Shown here: positions 27,149 through 35,041 of the stretch, one piece after another | How the letters are laid out: each line of letters begins with the position of its first letter | How positions within the stretch are numbered: position 1 is the first letter of the stretch | From: Streptomyces sp. GESEQ-4 | Lineage (GTDB): Bacteria; Actinomycetota; Actinomycetes; Streptomycetales; Streptomycetaceae | NCBI RefSeq assembly: GCF_017948455.1 | Contig: NZ_JAFFSU010000001.1 | Location: forward strand, 496,001 to 560,000 | Reading direction: 5' to 3' | DNA length: 64,000 bases | Notes under the pieces: generated by a model | Databases searched by the model: none | What the model saw: the letters and a program-made list of their open reading frames with translations, nothing else | What the model was told of the DNA's origin: nothing | Position numbers and translations under genes: made by a program

Positions 27149-28112
27149 GTCCTTGACGCGCGCGGTCCGCTGGGACACGGTCGTCGGCGCGCTTCTGATC
27201 GTCGTGCTGCTGCTTTCTTTCGGCACGGTCGACGGTTTCGGAAACGCTCTCAACCTGTCGTTCCTGATCGGCAACACCCTTCCGATCGCCTTGATCGCCC
27301 TGCCGATGACCCTCCTGGTCGTTTCGGGGGAGATCGATCTCTCGGTCGCCTCCACCGCCGGTCTCTCGGGCGCCGTCATGGGCGCGCTGTGGAACGAGGG
27401 CATGACGATCGAAACGATCATCCCGATCTGTCTGCTGCTCGGCGTGGTCTGCGGCCTCATCAACGGTCTGCTCGTCACCCGGCTCGGGCTGCCCTCCCTC
27501 GCCGTCACCATCGGCACCCTCGCCGCCTACCGGGGTATCGCACAGATCGTGCTCGGCTCCGACGCGGTGACCGACTTCCCCACGCAGTACCTGGACTTCG
27601 CGTCCGGACGCATCGGCGACACGTTCATCCCGTACGCCTTCCTGCCGTTCCTGGTGCTTCTCGCGATCGGCGTGATCGTTCTGCACGCCACCCCGTTCGG
27701 GCGGTCGGTCTTCGCGACCGGGGCGAGTGAGGAGGCGGCGCGGTTTGCCGGCGTCCGGGTCAAGCGGCAGAAGCTGATCCTGTTCACGGTGACGGGGCTG
27801 ATGGCTTCGCTGACCGGGATCTTCTGGGCACTGCATTACGCGTCCGCTCGGTATGACAACGCCACGGGGCTTGAGCTGTCGGTTGTCGCTGCCGTGTTGC
27901 TCGGTGGCATCGACTTCGACGGTGGCAAGGGGACGTTGGGCGGTGCGATCGCCGGTGTCTTCCTGCTGGGTGCGCTGCAGAACGTGATGAGTCTTCAGGA
28001 CATTTCCGCGCAGACGCAGATTCTCGTCACCGGTGTGCTGCTTGTTCTTTCCGTGCTCGGGCCTCGGGTTGCTCGGCAGATCGCCGTTGTGCGTGCTCAA
28101 TCTTCCGGCTGA
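27141..28112 (+). CDS. Sugar ABC importer permease 2 (rhamnose)
   Basis: A 323-residue BPD_transp_2 permease. Start ATG at 27141 lies inside the end of permease 1. EIDLSVASTAGLSG and the coupling segment GASEEAARFAGVRVKRQKLILF are diagnostic. Two different permeases plus one double ATPase and one binding protein is the RhaSTPQ arrangement described for rhamnose importers. A repeat copy follows within 10 bp of its stop codon. Confidence 0.92.
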   Translation: MPESLTRAVRWDTVVGALLIVVLLLSFGTVDGFGNALNLSFLIGNTLPIALIALPMTLLVVSGEIDLSVASTAGLSGAVMGALWNEGMTIETIIPICLLLGVVCGLINGLLVTRLGLPSLAVTIGTLAAYRGIAQIVLGSDAVTDFPTQYLDFASGRIGDTFIPYAFLPFLVLLAIGVIVLHATPFGRSVFATGASEEAARFAGVRVKRQKLILFTVTGLMASLTGIFWALHYASARYDNATGLELSVVAAVLLGGIDFDGGKGTLGGAIAGVFLLGALQNVMSLQDISAQTQILVTGVLLVLSVLGPRVARQIAVVRAQSSG

Positions 28113-28121
28113 CTGTCCTCT

Positions 28122-28161
28122 GTGGCTGGTCGCGCAGTTCCCCGCGCCCCTGTCGGGGCGC
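28122..28161 (+). repeat. Interspersed 3'-UTR repeat, copy C
   Basis: GTGGCTGGTCGCGCAGTTCC leads into the hairpin GCGCCCC-tgtc-GGGGCGC (28144-28161). It lies in the 80-bp gap between permease 2 and the binding-protein gene. It could cap the upstream message segment and allow separate expression of the binding protein. Confidence 0.85.
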
Positions 28162-28192
28162 TTCCACTCACCCTCGTTTGAAGGAAACCGTC

Positions 28193-29275
28193 ATGCGTAA
28201 GTCATCCGTCCGCCGTACCTGTGCGGCACTCGCCGCCGCCACCTCGCTCGCTCTTGCCCTCACCGCTTGCGGAGGTACCACCAAGAAGGACGTCGCCAAT
28301 GAGGACGGCTCCGCTGCCACCGCCGGTAAGGCCGACCCGAATGCCGAGCTGAAGAAGGGGCTGACCGTCGGGTTCCTGCCCAAGCAGGTCAACAACCCGT
28401 ACTTCACCTCGGCCGACAAGGGTGGCGAGGCGGCTCTGAAGGAGCTGGGGTCCAGCTACAAGGAGGTCGGTCCGAGCAGCGCGACGGACACCGCCGGGCA
28501 GGTGAGTTACGTCAACACGCTCACCCAGCAGCAGGTCGACGCGATGGCCGTCTCCGCGCAGGACCCGGGCGCGCTGTGCACGGCGCTCAAGCAGGCCATG
28601 AAGAACGACATCAAGGTCGTGACGTACGACTCCGACACCAAGGCGGACTGCCGCAACGCCTTCGTCTCGCAGGCGTCCGCCGAGGACCTGGGCCGGACCG
28701 AGGTGCAGCTGCTCGCCGAACAGATCGGCTACAAGGGCGAGATCGCGATCCTGTCCGCCGCGCAGACCGCGACCAACCAGAACACCTGGATCGAGTTCAT
28801 GAAGGACGAGCTCAAGGATCCCAAGTACAAGAACATGAAGCTGGTGAAGGTCGCGTACGGCAACGACGACGCGCAGGCGTCCTTCCAGCAGACCCAGGGG
28901 CTGCTCCAGGAGTACCCGAACCTGAAGGGGATCATCTCCCCGACCACCGTCGGCATCAAGGCGGCGGCCCAGTACCTGTCGGGCTCCAAGTACAAGGGCA
29001 AGGTCAAGCTGACCGGCCTCGGCACCCCGAACGACATGCGCAAGTACGTCAAGAACGGCACCGTCGAGGCGTTCGAGCTGTGGGACCCGGCGAAGCTGGG
29101 CGAGCTGGCCGCCCGTACGGCCGTGGCGCTGGTGTCGGGACAGATCACCGGCAAGGAAGGCGAGACGTTCAAGGCCGGTGACATGGGCGAGTACACCATC
29201 GGCAAGGACGGCGTGATCAGCCTCGGGAAGCCGACCGTCTTCGACGCCAAGAACATCGACCAGTTCAACTTCTGA
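28193..29275 (+). CDS. rhaS: Rhamnose ABC importer substrate-binding lipoprotein
   Basis: A 360-residue protein. The ATG at 28193 has AAGGAAA upstream. A lipoprotein signal peptide ends with LTAC, giving Cys26 as the lipidated residue. The mature part is a periplasmic-binding-protein-like (LacI/RbsB) fold starting GLTVGFLPKQVNNPYF, a form typical of RhaS/autoinducer-2-like binding proteins. It would be anchored on the outer face of the membrane and deliver rhamnose to the two permeases. The mutarotase gene follows after 17 bp. Confidence 0.92.
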   Translation: MRKSSVRRTCAALAAATSLALALTACGGTTKKDVANEDGSAATAGKADPNAELKKGLTVGFLPKQVNNPYFTSADKGGEAALKELGSSYKEVGPSSATDTAGQVSYVNTLTQQQVDAMAVSAQDPGALCTALKQAMKNDIKVVTYDSDTKADCRNAFVSQASAEDLGRTEVQLLAEQIGYKGEIAILSAAQTATNQNTWIEFMKDELKDPKYKNMKLVKVAYGNDDAQASFQQTQGLLQEYPNLKGIISPTTVGIKAAAQYLSGSKYKGKVKLTGLGTPNDMRKYVKNGTVEAFELWDPAKLGELAARTAVALVSGQITGKEGETFKAGDMGEYTIGKDGVISLGKPTVFDAKNIDQFNF

Positions 29276-29292
29276 CATCCAAAGGGGTGTTG

Positions 29293-29613
29293 ATGCAGCG
29301 CGTGTGCTTTCTGCTGAAGGTCCGGGCGGACCGCCTCGACGAGTACCGCGAGCGGCACACCGCCGTGTGGCCGGAGATGCTCGACGCACTCTCGGCCACC
29401 GGCTGGCACAACTACTCGCTCTTCCTGCGTGAAGACGGCCTGCTGGTCGGCTACTTGGAGACCGAGGACTTCGCCGCCGCCCAGGCCGGCATGGAGGCCG
29501 CCGAGGTCAACGCCCGTTGGCAGGCGGAGATGGCGCCGTTCTTCGAGTCCCTGGACGGCGCCCGACCCGACGAAGCGATGCAACCCCTCACCGAAGTCTT
29601 CCACCTAGCCTGA
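29293..29613 (+). CDS. rhaM: L-rhamnose mutarotase
   Basis: A 106-residue protein of the dimeric ferredoxin-like RhaM/RhaU family. The ATG at 29293 has AAAGGGG 5 nt upstream. The family segments FLLKVRADRLDEYRERHTAV, with its catalytic His, and NYSLFLREDGLLVGYLE are clear. It speeds interconversion of alpha- and beta-L-rhamnopyranose for the isomerase. Tightly packed between the binding-protein and BNR genes (17 and 15 bp gaps). Confidence 0.95.
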   Translation: MQRVCFLLKVRADRLDEYRERHTAVWPEMLDALSATGWHNYSLFLREDGLLVGYLETEDFAAAQAGMEAAEVNARWQAEMAPFFESLDGARPDEAMQPLTEVFHLA

Positions 29614-29628
29614 GCCGGAGTCGCTGTT

Positions 29629-31062
29629 ATGAGAAGACGTGCCTTGCTCGGTACGGCCCTGCTGGCCTCCGTCGCCGGACCCGGCCTCGGCGCCGGCACC
29701 GCGAGGGCCGCCGACCCCGGCCCCTCCGTCACCCGGACCGGCACCACCACCCTCGACACCCGGGCCATCTTCTTCGTCTCCTACGACGGCCTGGTCAACA
29801 ACAACTCCTTCCAGAAGAACGGCCTGCTGACCTACAAGGGCTACCAGTACGCCGTCTGGTACACCGCCGACCGCAACGCCGTCGTCGGCCGCCGCGCACT
29901 CGGCGCCGCCACCTGGTCCACGGTCAATGTCGGCCACACACTCCGCTACAACGACTCCCACAACGTCATCTCCATGGGCGTCTCCAGGACCGACGGCCGG
30001 CTGCACCTCAACATGGACTCCCACAGCGACGGCTTCACCTACGTCAAGTCGGCCGCCGGGCTTCTGGACAACCCGGCCGGTCTCAGCTGGACCGCGAGCC
30101 GCTTCGGGGCACCCCAGTCCACCCTCGACGGGGTGGCGCTCACCTCGCAGTTCACGTATCCGCAGTTCATCTCCACCCCCGAGGGCAGGCTCCAACTGAG
30201 CTACCGCGTGGCGATCTCCGGCAACGGCCGCAACGCCCTCGCGGAGTACGACGGCACGCGCTGGACCAACCTCGGCGAGTGGACCAGCTCCACCGGCACC
30301 TACACCAGCGAGCACGGCTCCAGCACGGCCCGCAACATGTACCTGCACGGCATCGACTACGACCGCAACGGGCGCCTGCACGCCATGTTCACCTGGCGCG
30401 AGCAGAACAACGCCGTGATGTGCAACAGCGGCGGCATCACCAACCACGACACCGGCTATGTCTACTCCGACGACCGTGGCCGCACGTGGCGCAACAACGC
30501 GGGCACGGTGGTCGGCACCACCGGAAGCTCCGGCAGCGCCGACAGGGTTTCCGTCACCGATGCCGGACTGGTCGTGGACCCGCTCAACCCGGACCACTCC
30601 CTGATGAACCAGGAGAGCCAGTTCATCGACTCGGCCGGCCGCCCGCACGCCATCATCAGCTACGTACCCGGCCGCTTCGGCCAGTGCACCACGAACTATG
30701 TCGCCAACCGCACCGCCAACGGACGTGCCTTCCTCGTCCGCAAGAGCGCCTCCGGCCCCTGGCAGAAGACCGAGATCCCGGTCCCGCTGAACTCCAGTCA
30801 GCGCACCAAGCTGGTCATGGACAAGTACAACAACACTTACGCGATCTTCCCGTTCGGCCGGATCGCCGGAGCCTCCGCGGCCTCCGGACACACCGACTGG
30901 AGGATTCTGTTCGACGGCGCCGGGCTCAACGCCTTCGGTGAGGTCGTGATCGACGAGACGCGTATCGCGCAGGACAACGTGCTGTCGGTGATGTACCAGG
31001 AGAAGTCCAGCGGTACGACGCCCTCGGCGCTCCGAGTCGTCGACTTCCGGCTCCCCGCGTGA
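29629..31062 (+). CDS. Secreted BNR_4-type beta-propeller protein, candidate polysaccharide lyase
   Basis: A 477-residue protein with a Tat-like signal (MRRRALLG, ARA cleavage near residue 27). The mature part is rich in propeller-type strands, has one exact Asp-box (SDDRGRTW, residues 280-287), and carries the DSHN motif near 109-112 and NHDTG near 272. This matches the BNR repeat-containing family (Pfam BNR_4), whose characterised members include seven-bladed polysaccharide lyases acting next to rhamnose, such as ulvan lyases and rhamnose-glucuronate lyases. It is 15 bp behind rhaM in the rhamnose operon, so it probably liberates a rhamnose-containing sugar outside the cell. Catalytic residues are not proven. 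Confidence 0.7.
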   Translation: MRRRALLGTALLASVAGPGLGAGTARAADPGPSVTRTGTTTLDTRAIFFVSYDGLVNNNSFQKNGLLTYKGYQYAVWYTADRNAVVGRRALGAATWSTVNVGHTLRYNDSHNVISMGVSRTDGRLHLNMDSHSDGFTYVKSAAGLLDNPAGLSWTASRFGAPQSTLDGVALTSQFTYPQFISTPEGRLQLSYRVAISGNGRNALAEYDGTRWTNLGEWTSSTGTYTSEHGSSTARNMYLHGIDYDRNGRLHAMFTWREQNNAVMCNSGGITNHDTGYVYSDDRGRTWRNNAGTVVGTTGSSGSADRVSVTDAGLVVDPLNPDHSLMNQESQFIDSAGRPHAIISYVPGRFGQCTTNYVANRTANGRAFLVRKSASGPWQKTEIPVPLNSSQRTKLVMDKYNNTYAIFPFGRIAGASAASGHTDWRILFDGAGLNAFGEVVIDETRIAQDNVLSVMYQEKSSGTTPSALRVVDFRLPA

Positions 31063-31152
31063 CCGACGCACCACCGCACCACTGGTGGGGCGGCATGACG
31101 GTAATGTGAAGACCTTCCCGCCGCCCCTCGTTTATCTGGAGGTCCCTGCCTG

Positions 31153-32181
31153 ATGGCCCAGTCGGTGGGTATCAAGGACGTCGCCCGCGCCGCCGGAGTC
31201 TCCGTCGGCACGGTGTCGAACGTGATCAACCGCCCGGACTCCGTCGCCACGGAGACCCGTGCCCGGGTGCTGTCCGCGATCGACCGGCTCGGCTACGTCC
31301 GCAGCGAGTCCGCGCGCCAACTGCGCGCGGGCCGCAGCCGGATCATGGGCCTGCTCGTCCTCGACATGGGCAACCCCTTCTTCGTCGACGTCGCGCGCGG
31401 CGCCGAGCGGGCCGCGCGCCAGGCCGGGCTCGGCGTGATGGTCTGCAACAGCGCGCAGAGCGCGGGTGAGGAGGCCGACTATCTGTCGCTCTTCGCCGAG
31501 CAACGCGTTCGCGGCGTCCTGTTGACGCCCACCGACGCCAGCGGCCGCAACATCGACGCGTTCCGCCGCCACGGCATCCCCTTCGTGCTGGTCGACCGTG
31601 TCGCCGAGGGCACCACCGAGTGCTCGGTCTCCGTGGACGACGTCGCGGGCGGCGCGCTGGCCGTACGCCATCTCGTGGACGCCGGGCACCGCTCCATCGC
31701 GTACGTCAGCGGGCCGCCCGGCCTCAACCAGGTGCGCGACCGTCGCACCGGCGCGCTCAACGCGCTCACCGAGGCGGGTCTCGGTCCTGGCGCCCTGCGC
31801 GAACTGCCCACCGAGCGGCTCGACGTCGCCGCCGGCCGCGACGCCGGCGCCCGCCTCCTCGGCCTCGCCGACCGCCCCACCGCCGTCTTCTGCGCCAACG
31901 ACCTGCTCGCCCTCGGCGTCCTCCAAGCCATGTTCGCGGCCGGTGTCGGCGTCCCCGACGACCTCGCGATCGTCGGCTACGACGACATCGAGTTCGCCGC
32001 AGCCGCCGCCGTCCCCCTCACCTCGGTCCGCCAGCCCGCCGTCACCATGGGCGCCCTCGCCGCCGAACTCCTCCTGGAGGAAACCGACGCGGAAAGCACC
32101 GGCCCGCGACGACACGAGCACCGCCGAGTCGTACTCCAGCCGGAACTGGTAGTACGCCGCTCCAGCCTGTCGGCCCGCTGA
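31153..32181 (+). CDS. LacI-family regulator, probable rhamnose repressor
   Basis: A 342-residue protein with a canonical LacI helix-turn-helix at the N-terminus (IKDVARAAGVSVGTVSNVIN, then VRSESARQLRAGRS hinge) and a sugar-binding PBP-like effector domain. Start ATG at 31153 with GGAGG 10 nt upstream. It is the last gene of the importer operon, 90 bp after the BNR gene. The two TGAAA-N2-TTTCA operators at 24374 and 24540 are the expected targets, with rhamnose or rhamnulose as inducer. Confidence 0.9.
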   Translation: MAQSVGIKDVARAAGVSVGTVSNVINRPDSVATETRARVLSAIDRLGYVRSESARQLRAGRSRIMGLLVLDMGNPFFVDVARGAERAARQAGLGVMVCNSAQSAGEEADYLSLFAEQRVRGVLLTPTDASGRNIDAFRRHGIPFVLVDRVAEGTTECSVSVDDVAGGALAVRHLVDAGHRSIAYVSGPPGLNQVRDRRTGALNALTEAGLGPGALRELPTERLDVAAGRDAGARLLGLADRPTAVFCANDLLALGVLQAMFAAGVGVPDDLAIVGYDDIEFAAAAAVPLTSVRQPAVTMGALAAELLLEETDAESTGPRRHEHRRVVLQPELVVRRSSLSAR

Positions 32182-32191
32182 CCGAATGCCC

Positions 32192-32236
32192 GCGCCCCGG
32201 AAGGGGCGCGGGGAACTGCGCGACCAGCCACGACGG
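32192..32236 (-). repeat. Interspersed 3'-UTR repeat, copy D
   Basis: Plus strand GCGCCCC-ggaa-GGGGCGC (32192-32209) followed by the common core ending CACGACGG at 32236. It lies between the convergent LacI and DUF5999 genes. Its orientation assigns it to the end of the DUF5999 transcript on the minus strand. Confidence 0.85.
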
Positions 32237-32285
32237 CGCCGCACCGGTCAAACTGGCTAGCACCCCGCCAGCACGGCCGGAGGCC

Positions 32286-32486
32286 TCACGCCGCGACGGC
32301 CAGCGCGCCAAGGATGCGATGCGGGTTCACGACCCGCCCGTCCGGCAACAGTTCACCGGTATCGTCGAAGACAATCGTGCCGTTGCACAGCAGGCTCCAG
32401 CCCTGTTCGGGATGGGCCGAGACGATCACGGCGGCGTGGTGGTCCGCGCTGTCGGCGGTGGGGCACGAAGGCTGATGGCTGCACAT
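32286..32486 (-). CDS. DUF5999 small protein
   Basis: A 66-residue protein starting MCSHQPSCPTADSADHHAA at 32486, with GAGGAGAGA upstream, which decides the start. The sequence matches the small streptomycete family DUF5999: an N-terminal Cys/His-rich HQPxCP motif and a conserved EQGWSLLCNG and DTGELLPDG. The Cys and His residues could bind a metal. Function is unknown. It is divergent from the pentapeptide-repeat gene. Confidence 0.85.
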   Translation of the reverse strand: MCSHQPSCPTADSADHHAAVIVSAHPEQGWSLLCNGTIVFDDTGELLPDGRVVNPHRILGALAVAA

Positions 32487-32635
32487 GATCTCTCTCCTCG
32501 ATCCGTTGGCTCCTGCCTTGCCGGCTCGTATCTCTTTGGTAGCCGAGCTTGTTTTCTGTTGTATGTGGAGACCCCCACACCTCCGGAAATTCATCGGTGA
32601 GCTTTCCTTTCGGGGGCGGACATTAGGCTGGTCGC

Positions 32636-33466
32636 ATGGAAGATCAACCCGGCGACCTCCTCGACCTGCGCGGAGACTGCGCGAACTGCTTCGGCCTGTG
32701 CTGTGTCGCCCTGCCCTTCACCGCCTCGGCGGACTTCGCGATCGACAAGGACGCGGGGACTCCCTGCCGGAACCTTCAGGACGACCACCGCTGTGGCATC
32801 CACGCCCGTCTCCGGCAGAAGGGCTTCACCGGCTGCACGGTCTACGACTGTTTCGGCGCCGGGCAGAAAGTCTCCCAGGTCACCTTCGGCGGACAGGACT
32901 GGCGCACGGGCCCGCGTGATCAGGCCCGCCGGATGTTCGACGTGTTCCCGGTCGTCCGCCAGCTCCACGAACTGCTCTGGTACCTGACCGAAGCCCTCAC
33001 CCTGCCCGCGGCCCGCCCCGTCCACGCCGATCTGCGCCGGGCCCTGGAGAAGACCGAGGAGCTGACCCGCCTGACTCCGCAGGAACTCGGCGCGCTGGAC
33101 GTCGGCGCCCACCGGCAGGACGTCAACGCCCTGCTGCTGCGGACCAGCGAACTGGTGCGGGCGGGTACGCGCGGCCGCCGGAAGGACCGCCGGGGCGCTG
33201 ACCTCATGGGCGCCCGTCTCAAGGGCGCCGACCTGCGCGGCGTCAGCCTCCGCGGCGCCTACCTCATCGCGGCCGACCTGACCGGCGCCGACCTGCGCGG
33301 GGCGGATCTGATCGGTGCCGATCTGCGGGACGCCGATCTCACGGACGCCGACCTGACCGGCGCGTTCTTCCTCACCCAGCCCCAGGTGAACGCGGCCAGG
33401 GGCAGCGCGGGCACACAGCTGCCGCCGTCAGTCGCCCGCCCCGCGCACTGGACAGGGAGCCTCTGA
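32636..33466 (+). CDS. Pentapeptide-repeat protein with N-terminal Cys cluster
   Basis: A 276-residue protein, apparently leaderless: TAGGCT (32624-32629) ends 6 nt before the ATG. The N-terminal region has eight Cys (15, 18, 22, 23, 44, 53, 67, 72) starting with CANCFGLCC, a CxxCxxxCC pattern like YkgJ-type zinc or iron-sulfur proteins. A helical middle follows. About residues 180-250 are pentapeptide repeats (ADLRG, ADLTG, ADLIG, ADLRD), forming a right-handed beta-helix. Some pentapeptide proteins mimic DNA and protect gyrase, but the Cys domain here suggests another role. Its 3' end overlaps the convergent P450 gene by 39 bp. Confidence 0.85.
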   Translation: MEDQPGDLLDLRGDCANCFGLCCVALPFTASADFAIDKDAGTPCRNLQDDHRCGIHARLRQKGFTGCTVYDCFGAGQKVSQVTFGGQDWRTGPRDQARRMFDVFPVVRQLHELLWYLTEALTLPAARPVHADLRRALEKTEELTRLTPQELGALDVGAHRQDVNALLLRTSELVRAGTRGRRKDRRGADLMGARLKGADLRGVSLRGAYLIAADLTGADLRGADLIGADLRDADLTDADLTGAFFLTQPQVNAARGSAGTQLPPSVARPAHWTGSL

Positions 33467-34933
33467 CCGAGGAGGAGGAGCCGGCACCGCCTTGCGCCGC
33501 GGCTCCAGGTGCAGCCGCAGCCCCTCCGGCATCAGCGTCAGCCGCTCCGTCACCCGCAGCCGGTACGCCGGGTCGGCCCGCAGTTCGTAGCGGCGCAGCA
33601 GCAACCCCAGCACCAGCGTCGCCTCGTGCAGCGCGAACTGGCGGCCGATGCACGCCCGCGCCCCCGTGCCGAACGGCTTGAAGGTGTGCGCGGGACGGGA
33701 CCGTACGGCCGTCGCGTCGAAGCGGTCCGGGTCGAACCGCTCGGCGTCGTCGCCCCACACCTCGGGCTCGCGGTGCAGCATCGGCGTGAGCACCAGCGCC
33801 CAGGCGCCCCGCCGCATCGGATGCTCTCCGGCCAGCACCGTGTCCTGGCGGGCCTCGCGGGCATAGGCCGGCGCCGTCGGCCACAGCCGCAGCGACTCGT
33901 CCAGCACCCGGCGCACATAGCGCAGCTTGGCCACCTGGTCGTAGCCGGGTGCCTCCGAGCCGCCCCAGACGCGGTCCACCTCGGCGCGGGCGCGGGCCGC
34001 GACCTCGGGGTGCCGGGAGAGATAGTGCAGGGCGAAGGAGAGCGCGCCGGACGTGGTCTCGTGGCCCGCCACCAGGAAGGTGATCACCTGCCGACGGACG
34101 TTCTCCGGGGACAGCCGCTCGCCGGTCTCCGGATGGGTCGTGTCCAGCATCCGGTCGAGCAGGTCGCCGTCCCCGCGTCCGGAAGCGCGGCGGGCGTGCA
34201 CGATGTCGTCGACCGTGCGGTTGAGGACGTCCATGTCGGAGTCGTTGCGCCGGGAGGCACGTTTGAGCAGCAGCGGAGCCAGCGGTGGCGGCACGGTGTT
34301 GAGCCGCTGGGCGTAGGAGAGCGTGCCGATCATCGCCGTGACGAAGGGGTGCGGCCGGGATCGTTCGAAGGAGCCGAAGTCGTGCCCGAACCCGGTGCGC
34401 GCGATCGTCTCCAGGGTCAGCTTCGTCATGTCCCCGGGCACGTCCACGGCCCGGCCCGCCGCGAGCTCCCGGTCCCAGTGGTCGGTGAGCCGCCCGGCCA
34501 CGTCCAGCATCATCGGGTGGTAGCCCGCCATGGCCTCCCGGCTGAAGCCCGGGGCCAGGACGTCGTGCGCCAGCTGCCAGTTGGGCTCGTGGTTGTACGC
34601 GGTGAACAGCCCGTCCCCGACGATCGGCCGCAGGTTGGCGATCCCGAGGCCCACGTGCTTGGCGAAGCGTGTCTCGTCGGAGAGGTCGGCCGTGAGGCCC
34701 GCGCCCCACACGAACACGATCTCGTTGGCGAACGCCTTGCGCCGGAAGATCGGCCCCAACTGCCGGGCGTAGCGCAGGGAGTCCTGCAAGGGCTTGGTCC
34801 TGCTGGCGCCGAGCACATCGCCGAGCAGCGGGAGCCGGCGCGGGGGATGCGGAATGCGGTGCAGCTGAGGCCAGCCCTGCTCGGCGCTGCGGAACCCCTT
34901 CGGCACCGCGGCCCTGGTCGTCGTCTCCGCCAT
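33428..34933 (-). CDS. Stand-alone cytochrome P450 resembling the P450-BM3 (CYP102) heme domain
   Basis: A 501-residue P450. ATG at 34933. I-helix AGHETT is at 289-294, ExxR is E346-R349, and heme-binding FGTGARACIG has Cys428. Segments GDGLFTAYNHEPNWQ, PGFSREAMAGYH, WPTAPAYAREA and RQFALHEATLVLG closely follow the heme domain of Bacillus P450-BM3, a fatty-acid hydroxylase. Unlike BM3, no linker or FAD/FMN reductase follows; the protein ends about 70 residues after the Cys in a Pro/Arg tail. It must use separate redox partners, none adjacent. A TetR gene is divergent, as in the Bacillus CYP102 loci. Confidence 0.88.
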   Translation of the reverse strand: MAETTTRAAVPKGFRSAEQGWPQLHRIPHPPRRLPLLGDVLGASRTKPLQDSLRYARQLGPIFRRKAFANEIVFVWGAGLTADLSDETRFAKHVGLGIANLRPIVGDGLFTAYNHEPNWQLAHDVLAPGFSREAMAGYHPMMLDVAGRLTDHWDRELAAGRAVDVPGDMTKLTLETIARTGFGHDFGSFERSRPHPFVTAMIGTLSYAQRLNTVPPPLAPLLLKRASRRNDSDMDVLNRTVDDIVHARRASGRGDGDLLDRMLDTTHPETGERLSPENVRRQVITFLVAGHETTSGALSFALHYLSRHPEVAARARAEVDRVWGGSEAPGYDQVAKLRYVRRVLDESLRLWPTAPAYAREARQDTVLAGEHPMRRGAWALVLTPMLHREPEVWGDDAERFDPDRFDATAVRSRPAHTFKPFGTGARACIGRQFALHEATLVLGLLLRRYELRADPAYRLRVTERLTLMPEGLRLHLEPRRKAVPAPPPRSEAPCPVRGAGD

Positions 34934-34970
34934 GACGCGATCTCCCTTGATCCAGCGGTGCGTTGAGCGT

Positions 34971-34999
34971 GTTGTACGCGGGTTCAACAACGCGATCCA
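34971..34999 (-). promoter_or_regulatory. P450 promoter with overlapping inverted repeat
   Basis: On the minus strand TGGATC (34999-34994) and TACAAC (34976-34971) are spaced by 17 bp. The inverted repeat GTTGT-N11-ACAAC (34971-34991) covers the -10 and most of the spacer. It is a candidate operator for the divergent TetR-type regulator. Confidence 0.5.
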
Positions 35000-35041
35000 G
35001 TCTGGTCCCGCTATTGAATCGACGTCAAGTAGAGTGCGGAC

